Below are positions 55,502 through 64,000 of a DNA stretch of 64,000 nucleotides, in pieces. Origin of the DNA: Leptolyngbya subtilissima AS-A7 (GTDB lineage: Bacteria; Cyanobacteriota; Cyanobacteriia; Phormidesmidales; Phormidesmidaceae); NCBI RefSeq assembly GCF_039962255.1, contig NZ_JAMPKY010000001.1, positions 310,001 to 374,000 on the forward strand. The letters run 5' to 3'. The position numbers and the translations under genes were made by a program. The stretch's first letter is position 1. Every line of letters begins with the position of its first letter. Under the pieces are notes generated by a model. That model was not told where the DNA came from and made no database searches. It saw nothing but the letters and a program-made list of their open reading frames with translations.

Positions 55502-56776
55502 TGTCAGGGAAAATCCTTGTGTAAGACGTGAAGCTGAATGCTAAAAAACGGCAGGTCGATCCTGGGAATAAGGGTGGCGACCATTGCGGAATAGCAGAAG
55601 AATAATAGCAAATAAATCTGCCCATTCGCACAACTAATTATAATCAAAGTATTAGAGGCTGTCACCCAAACAACAAACGATTTAGATCAGCTTTGACTGA
55701 TTTTATTTCTCCGCTCATTTCTACTATAGGAGCAGGGTAGCTTCAGAAAAGCCAGGCTCTACGACTCTGCCATGGTCCAGGGTCACAATATTAGACTTTG
55801 CAAGCGCTTATTCAGACTGTCTGAGTTGCTTTTAATTACTCGCCCGATGACATTCCCTACTTCTCCTTGCTACCCAGCTTCCCCGTTTTTATCAAAATTT
55901 GGTGTGCTTAACGCCCGGTCCAAGACTCTCAGTCCGCGGCTTTGCTGATTGGAAAAAGGCATGAATGGCGATAGGGATAGTCAACTATTGCAAAGGCGCA
56001 GAGCATTGAGAGGCTGTTGAGAAAAGGATTGGCCGTAATGCTGTCCCCTGCTAGTTTCCCCTGACCTTCTTAAAAGGGGTTTTTTAGTCTCTACGTGCCC
56101 ACTGGAAGGAAAAAATTGGGGGGATCTCAACCTTTGCTAGCCAGGGTAAGACTTTTAAAACACCCCCCTAAAACCCTGCTCAACCCGCTCGACCCACATT
56201 ATCACTAGAATCATTTAGCCCCGTAAATTCTCCAATTCTGAGGGATTTACAAGCGCCAGCTCCCGCAGGGCTAGGGGCTGGGAACGATGCAAGCACCATA
56301 TTAAGGGAAGGCGATCGCCCTAACCAAACTTTTACTCACTACAGGTTTTCCTTCAGCGGTTACAGATATGTTGGACGGGCAAGAAACCTGATTGGGCTTG
56401 CCACTCTAACTTGCAAGCGGTTGCTACGAGTGATGCCCGTAAAGTTACGGTGTCGCGATCGCTCAAAACTATCTCTCCCTGCTTTTAAACCTGTTTGAAG
56501 AACAAAATTTCCTCAAGAACGGCTCAAAATTAGCATAGTTTTTTTACAAATCTATCTCAAGATAGAGGTCATTGCGCCCCAGTTTAGAGTTGTTTGAGTG
56601 GAGTAAACACTGCACTTCTTTCCCAGGGAGGGTGTCTTGGTCAAGCACTAGTTATTCAGTCAGTTGTATAAACAAATCGGCGCGAGAAAGGCGCACTATG
56701 CTGGCAGAAGCCATGGCAGTAGTGCGCCTTTACTCAAGGAAATGCTGGATTTGCTAAAAGGAACCGAGGCTAAACG
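55502..56776. other. 1.28-kb gene-poor region
   Basis: No open frame with recognisable features on either strand. The 5' part (55502-55680) is the AT-rich leader and promoter side of cyAbrB. Around 56058-56085 a short CCCCT/AGGGG stem is followed by six T, a weak terminator-like element. Near 56115-56170 GGGGGG and CCCCCC tracts flank a decayed dyad that resembles cyanobacterial miniature repeats. A perfect 12-bp hairpin lies at 56687-56731. The remainder may be remnants of lost genes; I cannot identify them. Confidence 0.45.
56687..56731 (-). terminator. Perfect 12-bp hairpin downstream of acs
   Basis: AAAGGCGCACTA (56687-56698) and TAGTGCGCCTTT (56720-56731) form a perfect 12-bp stem with a 21-base loop. 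On the minus strand it follows the acs stop by about 45 bases and ends in CTTTCTC. It may terminate acs or stabilise its 3' end. The T-run is short. Confidence 0.6.
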
Positions 56777-58744
56777 TTAGCCCTGGCGAAGTTGATCGAG
56801 CACACTTTGATCTTCCATTGTGGAAGCATCACCTGCGATCGCCTCGCCGCTGGCTAAATTGCGCAAAAAGCGACGGATGATTTTGCCCGATCGCGTCTTG
56901 GGCAGCGCATCGGCAAACCTAATTTCGCCGGGTCGGGCGATCGCGCCAATTTCATTCACCACGTGCTGTTTGAGTTCCTGCTTTAGCTCGTCGCTGGCGC
57001 TATAGTGACCCTCCAAAATCACAAAGGCAAAGATATCTTCGCCCTTGAGGTCATCTTTGCGACCCACCACGGCAGCCTCGGCTACCGCCGGATGGGAAAC
57101 TAGCGCCGACTCGACCTCCATGGTGCCCAGGCGATGGCCCGACACGTTGATCACGTCATCCACCCGACCCATCACCCAAAAGTAGCTGTCGGCATCTTTG
57201 CGGGCACCGTCGCCCGCAAAGTATAGATATTGGCCGTTGACTGGGGCAATGTGTTCCCAGTAGGTGCGGCGGTAGCGGTCGTCGTCGCCGTAGACCGTGC
57301 GCATCATGCTGGGCCAGGGATGTTTGATCACTAGGTAGCCGCCCTCACCCGGGGGCACCGGGTTGCCGTCAAGATCGACCACATCGGCCAAAATACCGGG
57401 GAAAGGAAGGGTCGCGGAACCGGGTTTGGTGGCGATCGCCCCTGGCAGGGGCGTAATCATAAAGCCGCCGGTTTCCGTCTGCCACCAGGTATCGACGATG
57501 GGGCAGCGCTCGCCACCAATCACCTGGTGGTACCACATCCAGGCTTCTGGGTTGATCGGTTCGCCAACGGTGCCTAGCAGCCGTAGCGACGACAGATCTC
57601 GCGCCTTGGGCAACTCGTCGCCCATTTTGATAAAGGCGCGAATGGCGGTGGGAGCGGTGTAGAAAATGGTGACGCCGTACTTTTCAATTACATCCCAAAA
57701 GCAGCCGGGGTTGGAGGGCCGGGGCACCCCCTCATACATCACCGTAGTCGCTCCGTTCGACAGCGGGCCGTAGACGATGTAGCTGTGTCCCGTAATCCAA
57801 CCCACGTCAGCCGTGCACCAATAAACATCGGTGTCTTTGATGTCAAAAGTCCACTTAAAGGTGGTGTGGGTGTATAGGTTGTAGCCCCCGGTAGTGTGCA
57901 CCACCCCCTTGGGTTTGCCCGTGGTCCCGCTGGTGTAAAGAATGAACAGCAGGTCTTCGGCGTCCATTTCCTCAGCGGGACAGTGGGCTGAGGCAGTGGC
58001 TTGGAGCTCGTGCCACCAATGGTCGCGTCCTTCAACCATCGTCATCTCGGCCTTGGTGCGCTGCACCACCAGTACGCTAGACACACTGGGCACACCGCCG
58101 TCGGCCAGAGCCTGATCTACCGCGGCTTTGAGCGGCACAATCTTGTCTTTGCGAAAGCCACCGTCGGCTGTAATTACTACTTTGGCCTCAGCATCGTTGA
58201 GGCGATCTTTCAGTGCTTCGGCGCTAAAGCCGCCAAAGATGACGGTGTGGGGGGCACCAATGCGGGCGCAGGCGAGCATGGCGATCGCCGCCTCAGGCAC
58301 CATGGGCATATAGATGCCGACGCGATCACCCTTCTGTACCCCCAACCCCTTGAGCACGTTGGCTACCTGGCACACCTCACGGTGCAGCTGGGCGTAGGTC
58401 AGGGTGCGGCTATCGCCCGGCTCCCCTTCCCAAATCAGGGCGGCTTTGTTGCGTCGCCAGGTAGTAAGGTGGCGATCTAAACAGTTGTAGGAAATGTTGA
58501 TTTTGCCCCCCACAAACCACTTCGCAAAGGGCGGCTGCCAGTCGAGCACTGTATCCCAAGACTTAAACCAGTGCAGCTCCTGACTGGCGAGTTCTGCCCA
58601 AAACTGAGCTGGGTCTGCCGCTGCCCGTTCGGCCAGGGCACGATACTCCTCTAGGCTCTTGATGGATGCGTTTTGAACAAACTCATCAGCCGGCGAAAAC
58701 AGGCGGTTTTCGTGGAGAATTGATTCGATGGTGGGGGAAGCCAT
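56777..58744 (-). CDS. acs: Acetyl-CoA synthetase
   Basis: 655 residues from the ATG at 58744 ([16 protein letters not shown]); an ATG nine codons upstream is possible. It activates acetate to acetyl-CoA through acetyl-AMP. ANL-superfamily motifs: [47 protein letters not shown] and the C-terminal catalytic Lys in [15 protein letters not shown], the usual site of regulatory acetylation. Full length with no defects. It stands alone between long non-coding stretches. Confidence 0.97.
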   Translation of the reverse strand: MASPTIESILHENRLFSPADEFVQNASIKSLEEYRALAERAAADPAQFWAELASQELHWFKSWDTVLDWQPPFAKWFVGGKINISYNCLDRHLTTWRRNKAALIWEGEPGDSRTLTYAQLHREVCQVANVLKGLGVQKGDRVGIYMPMVPEAAIAMLACARIGAPHTVIFGGFSAEALKDRLNDAEAKVVITADGGFRKDKIVPLKAAVDQALADGGVPSVSSVLVVQRTKAEMTMVEGRDHWWHELQATASAHCPAEEMDAEDLLFILYTSGTTGKPKGVVHTTGGYNLYTHTTFKWTFDIKDTDVYWCTADVGWITGHSYIVYGPLSNGATTVMYEGVPRPSNPGCFWDVIEKYGVTIFYTAPTAIRAFIKMGDELPKARDLSSLRLLGTVGEPINPEAWMWYHQVIGGERCPIVDTWWQTETGGFMITPLPGAIATKPGSATLPFPGILADVVDLDGNPVPPGEGGYLVIKHPWPSMMRTVYGDDDRYRRTYWEHIAPVNGQYLYFAGDGARKDADSYFWVMGRVDDVINVSGHRLGTMEVESALVSHPAVAEAAVVGRKDDLKGEDIFAFVILEGHYSASDELKQELKQHVVNEIGAIARPGEIRFADALPKTRSGKIIRRFLRNLASGEAIAGDASTMEDQSVLDQLRQG

Positions 58745-59068
58745 AGACAATGCTAAGTCTCTTGCAAACACAAATAATATTAGAAGGCCGCTGTAGAAGA
58801 ACGGCGTCCCTTAAAAACCATACGATTTTTAGTAGCCCTTTAAACAGCGTCTATGGTTTCCGTAATGTTTTCTAAAAAGTATGCTCAGCTTTCAAGATAG
58901 CTGTTTCTGAGGTACGGGAGGCCAGACCAGTTCAAAAAGCCCTGCCCTTAACTGTCTAAAACTAGACAAAAGCCGCTGCTCACGATAGAGCAACGGCTTT
59001 TGCTGAGTTAAAGCAGAGGTTTGTAAACGGCTCTGGTTAGCTCCGTAACGGTTGTCACCAAAGTGGGT
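58745..59068. other. Intergenic region, acs / ferritin-like gene
   Basis: 324 bases without a gene. It holds the acs promoter side (AT-rich, 58760-58900) and a strong hairpin at 58968-59001 (separate entry). Nothing else was recognised. Confidence 0.5.
58968..59001 (-). terminator. Terminator after the ferritin-like pair
   Basis: AAAAGCCG-C-TGCTC (58968-58981) pairs with GAGCA-A-CGGCTTTT (58988-59001), a 13-bp stem with one mismatch and a 6-base loop. A-tract and T-tract edges make it functional in both directions; it lies about 70 bases after the stop of the minus-strand ferritin-like gene. Confidence 0.8.
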
Positions 59069-60025
59069 TTACCACAATGCCCGAGGAGCGTTATTTTGTG
59101 TAGACCCGCCCTGGTTATTTGGCGTTGGGCTCGGGTTGTTTGGCGTTTGAGACCTGGGTTGGTTAGTTTGAGGAGCTTCAGTCAAAATCGGGCCGACGAG
59201 TGCCAAGACTTCACTCTGAGTTGCATAACCGTCGAATGCGTCAGAGCTAAAGGGAATAGGCGAACCCGGCCGATTTTCGTTGTAAATAACCTCAACACTG
59301 TTGGCGTTCTGTTTGGTCCTGGCATTCTCTGAAATCCAGGGATTAACATCAGCGCCTAGCAGGGTCTGCCGCAGGAACCTGACCCCGGCGGCATGGCGAG
59401 CTTCTACACTGTGGATTTCTAGCGCGGCCGCCAATACGGTTTTACCGGCTTCACCTGCGGCCAACAGGTTTTGTACTTGCCCTTTGTAAGCGGCAACACC
59501 TAGATCTTCGACGTACTGACCCACTAGCAGAAAGTCAGCCGGGTTAGCAAACGGGTCGCGGCCTAGAATAGCCGCGTAATTGGGGTTAGCTGGAATCACT
59601 ACCGCATTTGGATTACCACCTAGCGAAGGCAGGACGGCTGAAAGATCGGCTACGTGCCGGGCTTCGTCTTGACCGTAGGAAACAATGATATCTTTCGCTG
59701 CCTGGGGAATGCCAGATAGACCACCGCTTTGAGCAGCCGTGACCGCACGGCGATAAAAGTCAGCTTCTAGTTTTTCCAAGGTGAGGGCATATTCAGTCAC
59801 CTGTCGAGGGGACAAGACCGTTCCCTGGGCTTGGGCAGCAGCGGTCGGGCCAACACAGAAGAACAACAGCATTGCCAGCGGCAGAGCAAGGCCTATGGTG
59901 CGCCCTAGGTGCTGCATCTGCTCAATCTGCTGACCACAGCGATCGCGTAAAGCTGTCAGCTTGTCGAACAAGGGCAGCAGGGCCTGGTTTATCGGTTGAG
60001 AAATTGAATTAAAACGTGTTTTCAC
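59069..60025 (-). CDS. Exported ferritin-like domain protein (desiccation-related type)
   Basis: 318 residues. The N-terminal hydrophobic segment (about 44-66; IGLALPLAMLLFFCVG, then AAAQAQ) looks like a signal or anchor preceded by a long basic/polar stretch. The four-helix domain (about 70-250) carries the di-metal pattern E...E-x-x-H twice: LEKLEADFYRR, DEARHVADL, YVEDLGVAAYKG and SVEARHAAGV. The C-terminal 50 residues are Pro/Asn/Gln-rich (PNNPSPTPNNQGGSTQNN) and disordered. The family (PF13668-like) includes desiccation-related proteins; metal and reaction are unknown. It lies 11 bases after the next ferritin-like gene in one transcript. Confidence 0.85.
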   Translation of the reverse strand: MKTRFNSISQPINQALLPLFDKLTALRDRCGQQIEQMQHLGRTIGLALPLAMLLFFCVGPTAAAQAQGTVLSPRQVTEYALTLEKLEADFYRRAVTAAQSGGLSGIPQAAKDIIVSYGQDEARHVADLSAVLPSLGGNPNAVVIPANPNYAAILGRDPFANPADFLLVGQYVEDLGVAAYKGQVQNLLAAGEAGKTVLAAALEIHSVEARHAAGVRFLRQTLLGADVNPWISENARTKQNANSVEVIYNENRPGSPIPFSSDAFDGYATQSEVLALVGPILTEAPQTNQPRSQTPNNPSPTPNNQGGSTQNNAPRALW

Positions 60026-60036
60026 TGATGGTCTCC

Positions 60037-60756
60037 TTATGCAACGAGCGCGCCATTGATGGGATTGTTGAGAATGTCGAGGGAGCCGACGATGTCCACG
60101 ATTTGTCTGGGACTGTAAAGCTCATCGTAAGCTCGGCCCTTGAATGGGTTGAGGCTAGCGACTAAGTCGTCATCACTCACCAAGCGATCGCTGTCTGGCT
60201 CAGTGGTGGGTCTCCCCAGCAGCGCTCGTACACCACCAGCATGGCGGGCTTCGACCGAAACAATTGAGCCTGCGGCCAGCAGGTAGGTGGGGTTGGTGAG
60301 GCTAGGGCCAGCCCCGTTGTAGGCATGGACGCCTACGTCTTCTAAGGTGACCGCTGTGTTGAGAATGGTGCTGCGATCGCTTAAAACAGCATTTAAGCCA
60401 GAGGAATTGAAGCTGAGATCAGTTGTTTCAAACAGTACCTGGTCGCCTAAAACACTCCGCAAAAATGTGACGTGAGCCGCTTCTTGAGCACCTAAAACTT
60501 GCATGTAATCCAGTTCTGTGCTGTCGGAAATTTGGCCAGAGTCAACGACAGCGGCGTAAAAAGCAGCCTCAAGTTCTTCTAGCAGCAGGGCAAAATTAAG
60601 AATACCCTCGTCGTTGGCAGCAAAGGTGAGGGTACTGCCGCCAGACTGGGCGCTGACCGCCTTAGGAAGAGCCGCAATCATCAACCCTCCAAAGCCTAAA
60701 GCCCCCCACTTCATCAAACTTCGGCGCGAGGCAAACAGTGATCTCTGTTGCTTCAT
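60037..60756 (-). CDS. Tat-exported ferritin-like domain protein
   Basis: 239 residues from the ATG at 60756, which follows AGGAGATGCCGAT; an upstream ATG at 60798 is less likely. A twin-arginine signal (SRRSLMKWGALGF, then a hydrophobic core ending in AVSAQ) indicates export of a folded, metal-loaded protein. The ferritin-like domain has LEELEAAFYAAV, GAQEAAHVTFL, LEDVGVHAYNG and SVEARHAGGVRAL, giving both E-x-x-H motifs. It is a paralogue of the following gene, 11 bases apart, so they are probably co-expressed and may form a mixed complex. A role in metal or peroxide handling outside the cytoplasm is inference. Confidence 0.87.
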   Translation of the reverse strand: MKQQRSLFASRRSLMKWGALGFGGLMIAALPKAVSAQSGGSTLTFAANDEGILNFALLLEELEAAFYAAVVDSGQISDSTELDYMQVLGAQEAAHVTFLRSVLGDQVLFETTDLSFNSSGLNAVLSDRSTILNTAVTLEDVGVHAYNGAGPSLTNPTYLLAAGSIVSVEARHAGGVRALLGRPTTEPDSDRLVSDDDLVASLNPFKGRAYDELYSPRQIVDIVGSLDILNNPINGALVA

Positions 60757-60989
60757 ATCGGCATCTCCTGAGAATCGTTCGTAGTTATCAATAGTCATGT
60801 GGATGCCATCGCAAAATTTTTTACGACAGACTCTACATACATAACGAACAGAGTGTGTTCTTGGATGTATGCCGTTTGGTATAAAAGAGCCCTTAGCTCC
60901 TCCTTCGAAGGAGAGAGGACTTTTTTAGAGCCGTAATTTAAGTAAGATGTTTGGCTCGGCCCAGCAGGATAACGTACGAGCAAAAAACG

Positions 60990-61667
60990 CTATGGCTCAA
61001 CAATGACTGGGGTTCCCAACTTCACCATATCGAACAGCTGGCGAATATCTTCGTTGTACATACGAACGCAGCCGTGGGAAGCCGCCTGCCCTACAGAGTC
61101 CCGGTTGGGGGTGCCGTGAAATCCGATAACGTTGTTGCCATCACTCCAAAAACCGATCCAGCGATCGCCCAGCGGATTTTCTGAACCAGGCGGCATCACT
61201 TCATCGGTGAAAGGATTTGTCCATCCTGGCTGACTAATTTGTGAAAATACCTCAAACTCTCCGGTAGGCGTTTCCCACCCTGGCTTGCCAATGGCAACCG
61301 GAAAACTCGCCTCTACAGCATTGCCTCTGTGTACGTATACTCGGCGATCGCTCAAGCTCAGCCGCAGGTGCACCGGTTGCTCTACAACCTCGGGCAAGAG
61401 ATCTGCCCCTAGCGGAGCAGCCACGGCAAATGAATCAGTTGAGGGCAAAGCCATCGTTGGACGAATCAGTATAGGCTCTGGCGTGCGTAAGCTAGGCTCT
61501 ACCTGCTCAATTGGCTGCAACTGAGGCGTTTTTGATAGTGGATCAGTTTCCTGCTTATTAGAAGCCTTTGCTGCCCCCAAATCACTCAGCAGTAAGCTAC
61601 TCAAACAAACAATTATTGACTTGTAGACCAGTGTTTTGGATCGTAGCAGAGCAGAGTTCATGGGCAA
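60990..61667 (-). CDS. L,D-transpeptidase (YkuD family)
   Basis: 225 residues: signal peptide (about 1-35), a Pro/Thr-rich linker, then a YkuD catalytic domain (about 100-225) with GKPGWETPTGEF, IGFHGTPNRDSVGQAASHGCVRM containing the catalytic His and Cys, and a C-terminal GTPVIVEP. It forms 3-3 peptidoglycan cross-links or attaches proteins to the wall. It precedes the Tat-exported ferritin-like gene on the same strand, separated by 233 bases including a probable promoter region. Confidence 0.95.
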   Translation of the reverse strand: MPMNSALLRSKTLVYKSIIVCLSSLLLSDLGAAKASNKQETDPLSKTPQLQPIEQVEPSLRTPEPILIRPTMALPSTDSFAVAAPLGADLLPEVVEQPVHLRLSLSDRRVYVHRGNAVEASFPVAIGKPGWETPTGEFEVFSQISQPGWTNPFTDEVMPPGSENPLGDRWIGFWSDGNNVIGFHGTPNRDSVGQAASHGCVRMYNEDIRQLFDMVKLGTPVIVEP

Positions 61668-62208
61668 CGGTGGATTTAGAGAAAAATCTCAGCAGGGTTA
61701 CGACAACTTTAGCCTAAGCTAGTGAGCACGGTTATCTGCCTCAATTGCGATCTCTAGACAGCTACCTAAGCCCTTTCGACATTTCAATGTAAAGCGGCTG
61801 GGATTTTCGCTTGTTTTATTGTCGGTTAAACGTCTGGGACGGCAGTAGCTTGATCTTTTAGCCGTGGCCATTGACGACATTGTCGTAGCCAAGCTCAGTT
61901 TTCATATCGTGGGAAGCTGGATGGTTATATCGCCGATCTGGCTTTCAGCCACCGATCATTACGCGAGGCCACGGTGCTGTTTGGGGTGGAGGCGAAGTCG
62001 AGGGTAAGGAGCGTATGCGCACCTACTTTCTGGGGCAAAAAGGCCTGGCGATCGCGGCTAGGCCACTCTAAGCACTGGCTAACTCAACAATGATTTGTAG
62101 TGGCCGGCCGGGTATGCTAAGCCAAGGGAGTTCTTCTAGGTAGCCGGCGATACGTCTCGTGTCTATGGCTTGCTTCTTCAGTATCCTGTGCCACCACGTG
62201 ATGGGTCT
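61668..62208. other. 541-base intergenic region, possible gene remnant
   Basis: Divergent promoters of the L,D-transpeptidase and roadblock-like genes are expected here. Between about 61893 and 62090 one plus-strand frame reads FSYRGKLDGYIADLAFSHRS and continues open to a stop near 62090, without a clear start or a family I recognise. It may be a remnant or chance. Confidence 0.3.
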
Positions 62209-62622
62209 ATGACTACGGTTAAGGCATCTGTACCGGCGCAGCCCGCGCCTCCGCTCTCTGCCCAAGACGCAATGCTGGAGAATATTATCGGAGTTGCCAT
62301 CTTCGACTTCAGCGGTCTGCCCCGTGAGTATTTCGTCACCGCCGACAATGAAAGTACGAGCTGGGTGCAGGTCGTCTTTCAGGCCCTGGGGCTCAAATCC
62401 CTGCTGATGTCCTCGCTGAAGCTAGAGGGGTTCTCCCACATCTGCATTGAGCTAGACCAGCAAACCGCCTTTGTGGTGCGCACCAAAGAGGAGTACGTGG
62501 CTCTGCTAACGCGTAAACCGCTGGTGTTTGCTACGGCTCAGGAGAGCGATCGCTTTAGCCATTGGGTACGCCAGTTTGAACGCCTTCTTCTGCGCGAGCA
62601 CAGTCGGTTTATCCCAGCCTAG
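62209..62622 (+). CDS. Roadblock/LC7-like small protein
   Basis: 137 residues from the ATG at 62209; a TTG at 62170 is in frame but lies in non-coding-looking sequence. The core (about 25-105) resembles roadblock/LC7 domains: LENIIGVAIFDFSGLPREYF, SLLMSSLKLEGFSHICIELD, TAFVVRTKEEYVALLT. Roadblock proteins such as MglB act as dimeric partners of small GTPases. No GTPase gene is adjacent here. A TAAACCCT-type hairpin follows the stop. Confidence 0.6.
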   Translation: MTTVKASVPAQPAPPLSAQDAMLENIIGVAIFDFSGLPREYFVTADNESTSWVQVVFQALGLKSLLMSSLKLEGFSHICIELDQQTAFVVRTKEEYVALLTRKPLVFATAQESDRFSHWVRQFERLLLREHSRFIPA

Positions 62623-62699
62623 AGGGTGCAGGGTATTAAAGGTGAAAGGATTGGCTAAACGCCTGCAATTTTGAGCCTAAACCCTAAACCTTGTACCCT
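62623..62699. repeat. Intergenic TAAACCCT-type hairpin element, copy 3
   Basis: AGGGTGCAGGGT (62623-62634) pairs with ACCTTGTACCCT (62688-62699) over 12 positions including two G-T pairs. The 3' arm is preceded by CCTAAACCCTAA. It sits between convergent genes and may also terminate both. It shares words with the elements at 23059-23105 and 38052-38102. Confidence 0.65.
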
Positions 62700-62710
62700 T
62701 TGTCCCAAAG

Positions 62711-63058
62711 CTAAGGCAAAAACCGATCTAGTGCGGCCTTGAGCTCGGCGATTTCTTCTTCAATGTTGCCGTCTTCGGCAGCACGACCAATGCACTCAGT
62801 CAGGTGCTCATCGAGAATGATACGGGCGACGCGATCGAGCGCACCGCGCACCGCCGCCACCTGTACCAGCACATCCGGGCAGGGCCGGCTCTCCTGCACC
62901 ATAGTCTTAATGCCGCGAATGTGACCCTCAATGCGGGCCAGCCGATTGACAATCCGCCGCAGCGATTCCGGATCATGGACGTGGGGATGTGCCCGGGTGT
63001 CGCCGGTAGGCTCGACCTCGTGCAGGTGAGAATGGGGGGTGGGGCTAGGGTTATGCAA
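62711..63058 (-). CDS. inrS: InrS-like nickel-sensing CsoR-family repressor
   Basis: 115 residues, CsoR/RcnR family all-helical repressor. Cys60, His85 and Cys89 have exactly the spacing of the metal site of InrS (Cys53, His78, Cys82), and His28 corresponds to its His21. The N-terminus is His-rich (HSHLHEV, AHPHVH). InrS represses a nickel exporter (nrsD) and lets go when it binds Ni. No exporter gene is next to it here. Cu(I) sensing (CsoR) or formaldehyde sensing (FrmR) are alternatives, but the ligand set favours nickel. Confidence 0.85.
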   Translation of the reverse strand: MHNPSPTPHSHLHEVEPTGDTRAHPHVHDPESLRRIVNRLARIEGHIRGIKTMVQESRPCPDVLVQVAAVRGALDRVARIILDEHLTECIGRAAEDGNIEEEIAELKAALDRFLP

Positions 63059-63128
63059 TGGAATTTGAGAATGAATAACAGACGGACAGAGGCGGCTGGC
63101 TCAACAGTAGAGCTTGCTCAACGCCACC

Positions 63129-63548
63129 CTATTGGGGCGGTAAAAACCCTGACAGATCGGCCAAATCGTCTAAAGACTTAACCCCTGGGGAGAGCTGACC
63201 ATCGATTTCCCAGGTGGGATATCCTTGAATGCCCTTTTGCTCACACAGCTCTGGCTGGGGGTTATCGCCATCGGCGGCACACTCCACGTAGGGCACCCGA
63301 TCCACAGCCTCACCAAACATCGCCTTTTGATCAGCGCAGTGGGGGCACCAGTAAGTCCCGTACATCACGCTGCCGGTATCGGCTAGGTGCTGGGCCAGCT
63401 GGGCCTCGTAGCTGGTCGCATCGGTAACTATTTGGGCCTGATCTGGCCCACACCCCGTTAGCAGCAGGGCACCCAGCACCAACCCTCCCAACCAGGAAAA
63501 GTTCAGCGGGGGCTGAGGCCAAGAACGAACGCGGTGCAGTGAAACCAT
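63129..63548 (-). CDS. Thioredoxin-fold lipoprotein with CPHC motif
   Basis: 139 residues from the ATG at 63548. A lipoprotein signal ending LLLTGC puts it on the outer face of a membrane. The thioredoxin-like domain contains MYGTYWCPHCADQKAMFGEA with a CPHC redox pair, two more Cys (VECAAD, ELCEQK) and GIQGYPTWEI with the cis-Pro. It closely resembles the thioredoxin domain fused to cyanobacterial VKOR proteins, so a role in oxidative folding outside the cytoplasm is likely (inference). No VKOR gene is adjacent. Confidence 0.82.
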   Translation of the reverse strand: MVSLHRVRSWPQPPLNFSWLGGLVLGALLLTGCGPDQAQIVTDATSYEAQLAQHLADTGSVMYGTYWCPHCADQKAMFGEAVDRVPYVECAADGDNPQPELCEQKGIQGYPTWEIDGQLSPGVKSLDDLADLSGFLPPQ

Positions 63549-63625
63549 AGCGCTTAACCAACACAACCCTTAAGCGGTGGATGGGCGATCGCCCACCTAA
63601 CCCGCCGCTGAAACCCAGTGTAGCG

Positions 63626-64000
63626 TCAAGCCACGGCGATAGGCGCGTAAAGCTCCATGACCCGTGCCAGGTCGAGACGTGACTGGGCTCCCAGGGCGAA
63701 GCCTGAGCAATGCCCCTGATTTAGGTGGTCAGCGGCAGCGCAGCCAATCATCGCAGCATTATCGGTACAGAGGCTGAGAGGCGGAAACAGCATCCGCAGG
63801 CCGTGATCAGCGGCTGCCTGCTGGAGATGCTGTCGCAGACCGCTGTTGGCAGCGACCCCGCCCCCTACAGCCACTGTAGTAAGGCCGTAGGCCTGGGCAC
63901 AGGCCACCACCCGGCGGGTCAAACTGCGGGCTACCGTGGCCTGAAAGCTGGCGGCTAAGTCGGCCACCGGTAGGGGATCGACCCCATCCGCCCTTAATTT
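63626..64000 (-). CDS. tsaD: tRNA threonylcarbamoyladenosine synthase TsaD, C-terminal part
   Basis: The frame is open through the right window edge, so only the C-terminal 124 residues are present. TsaD transfers the threonylcarbamoyl group to A37 of ANN-decoding tRNAs. Diagnostic segments are TVAVGGGVAANSGLRQHL, MLFPPLSLCTDNAAMIG (metal-binding DN) and the C-terminal SRLDLARVMELYAP. The ASKHA fold's start lies beyond base 64000. Confidence 0.95.
   Translation of the reverse strand, partial: KLRADGVDPLPVADLAASFQATVARSLTRRVVACAQAYGLTTVAVGGGVAANSGLRQHLQQAAADHGLRMLFPPLSLCTDNAAMIGCAAADHLNQGHCSGFALGAQSRLDLARVMELYAPIAVA

Noticed and set aside
1-64000. tRNA, rRNA, CRISPR arrays and complete insertion sequences
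   Set aside because: I looked for T-arm motifs, spaced direct repeats and transposase motifs in the gaps and found none that hold up.

Overview
The window is chromosomal DNA from a cyanobacterium, probably a filamentous, Leptolyngbya- or Nodosilinea-like one (genus is inference). The evidence is the dense scatter of the HIP1 octamer GCGATCGC, a moderately high GC content, and typically cyanobacterial genes: cyAbrB, an InrS-type nickel sensor, a McdA/McdB-like pair, aerobic HemF, an Rcp1-type response regulator and DUF2811. I see no rRNA, tRNA, CRISPR array or intact insertion sequence.

Layout. 1-3.7 kb: the N-terminal part of an agmatinase-family ureohydrolase, a decayed MntA/HepT toxin-antitoxin pair, a SpeD-SpeE fusion for spermidine synthesis, and a secreted PrxQ-like peroxiredoxin. 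3.8-10.1 kb: an aldo/keto reductase, a c-di-AMP (ydaO-type) riboswitch leading into a universal stress protein, a second universal stress protein, a GerMN-like lipoprotein, pyrB, a DUF218 protein and moaE. 10.4-20.6 kb: a four-gene signalling operon led by a 2035-residue Ser/Thr kinase-ATPase-GAF-histidine kinase-receiver protein. 20.7-28.3 kb: an SDR, a membrane protein, a phased array of DnaA-box-like sites, DUF2811, McdB-like and McdA-like genes, DUF1003, a CheY-like regulator, ftsX and queG. 28.4-33.5 kb: TPR protein, ppk2, alaS, acylphosphatase. 33.6-36.6 kb: a rodA-like gene fragment, then a coupled operon of two glycine-zipper/LEA-like proteins and a coiled-coil protein. 36.7-46.9 kb: rodA, mrp, an SRPBCC protein, hemF, HU, cobD, an orphan BmpA-type ABC ATPase, a peptidoglycan-binding protein, an arylamine N-acetyltransferase and an FKBP. 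46.9-55.5 kb: an OmpR-type regulator next to a degenerate histidine kinase, obgE, DUF4168, holA, cobH-cobL, a CPBP protease and cyAbrB. 55.5-64 kb: a gene-poor stretch, acs, two exported ferritin-like proteins, an L,D-transpeptidase, a roadblock-like protein, an InrS-like repressor, a CPHC thioredoxin lipoprotein and the C-terminal part of tsaD.

How genes work together. SpeD-SpeE and the ureohydrolase fit polyamine synthesis. cobD, cobH and cobL are scattered cobalamin genes. The McdA/McdB-like pair matches the carboxysome positioning system, although no carboxysome gene is in view. The three-gene operon at 34.0-36.6 kb is the best candidate for something undescribed: two proteins share a glycine-zipper segment followed by long Ala/Thr/Val-rich amphipathic helices, and the third is a coiled-coil protein. 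Smaller surprises are the nonsense codon in hepT with a catalytic Asp-to-Asn change in its partner, the kinase with Gln in place of the phospho-acceptor His, a rodA fragment 3 kb from the intact gene, three related intergenic hairpins, and helically spaced TTTTCCCCA repeats.
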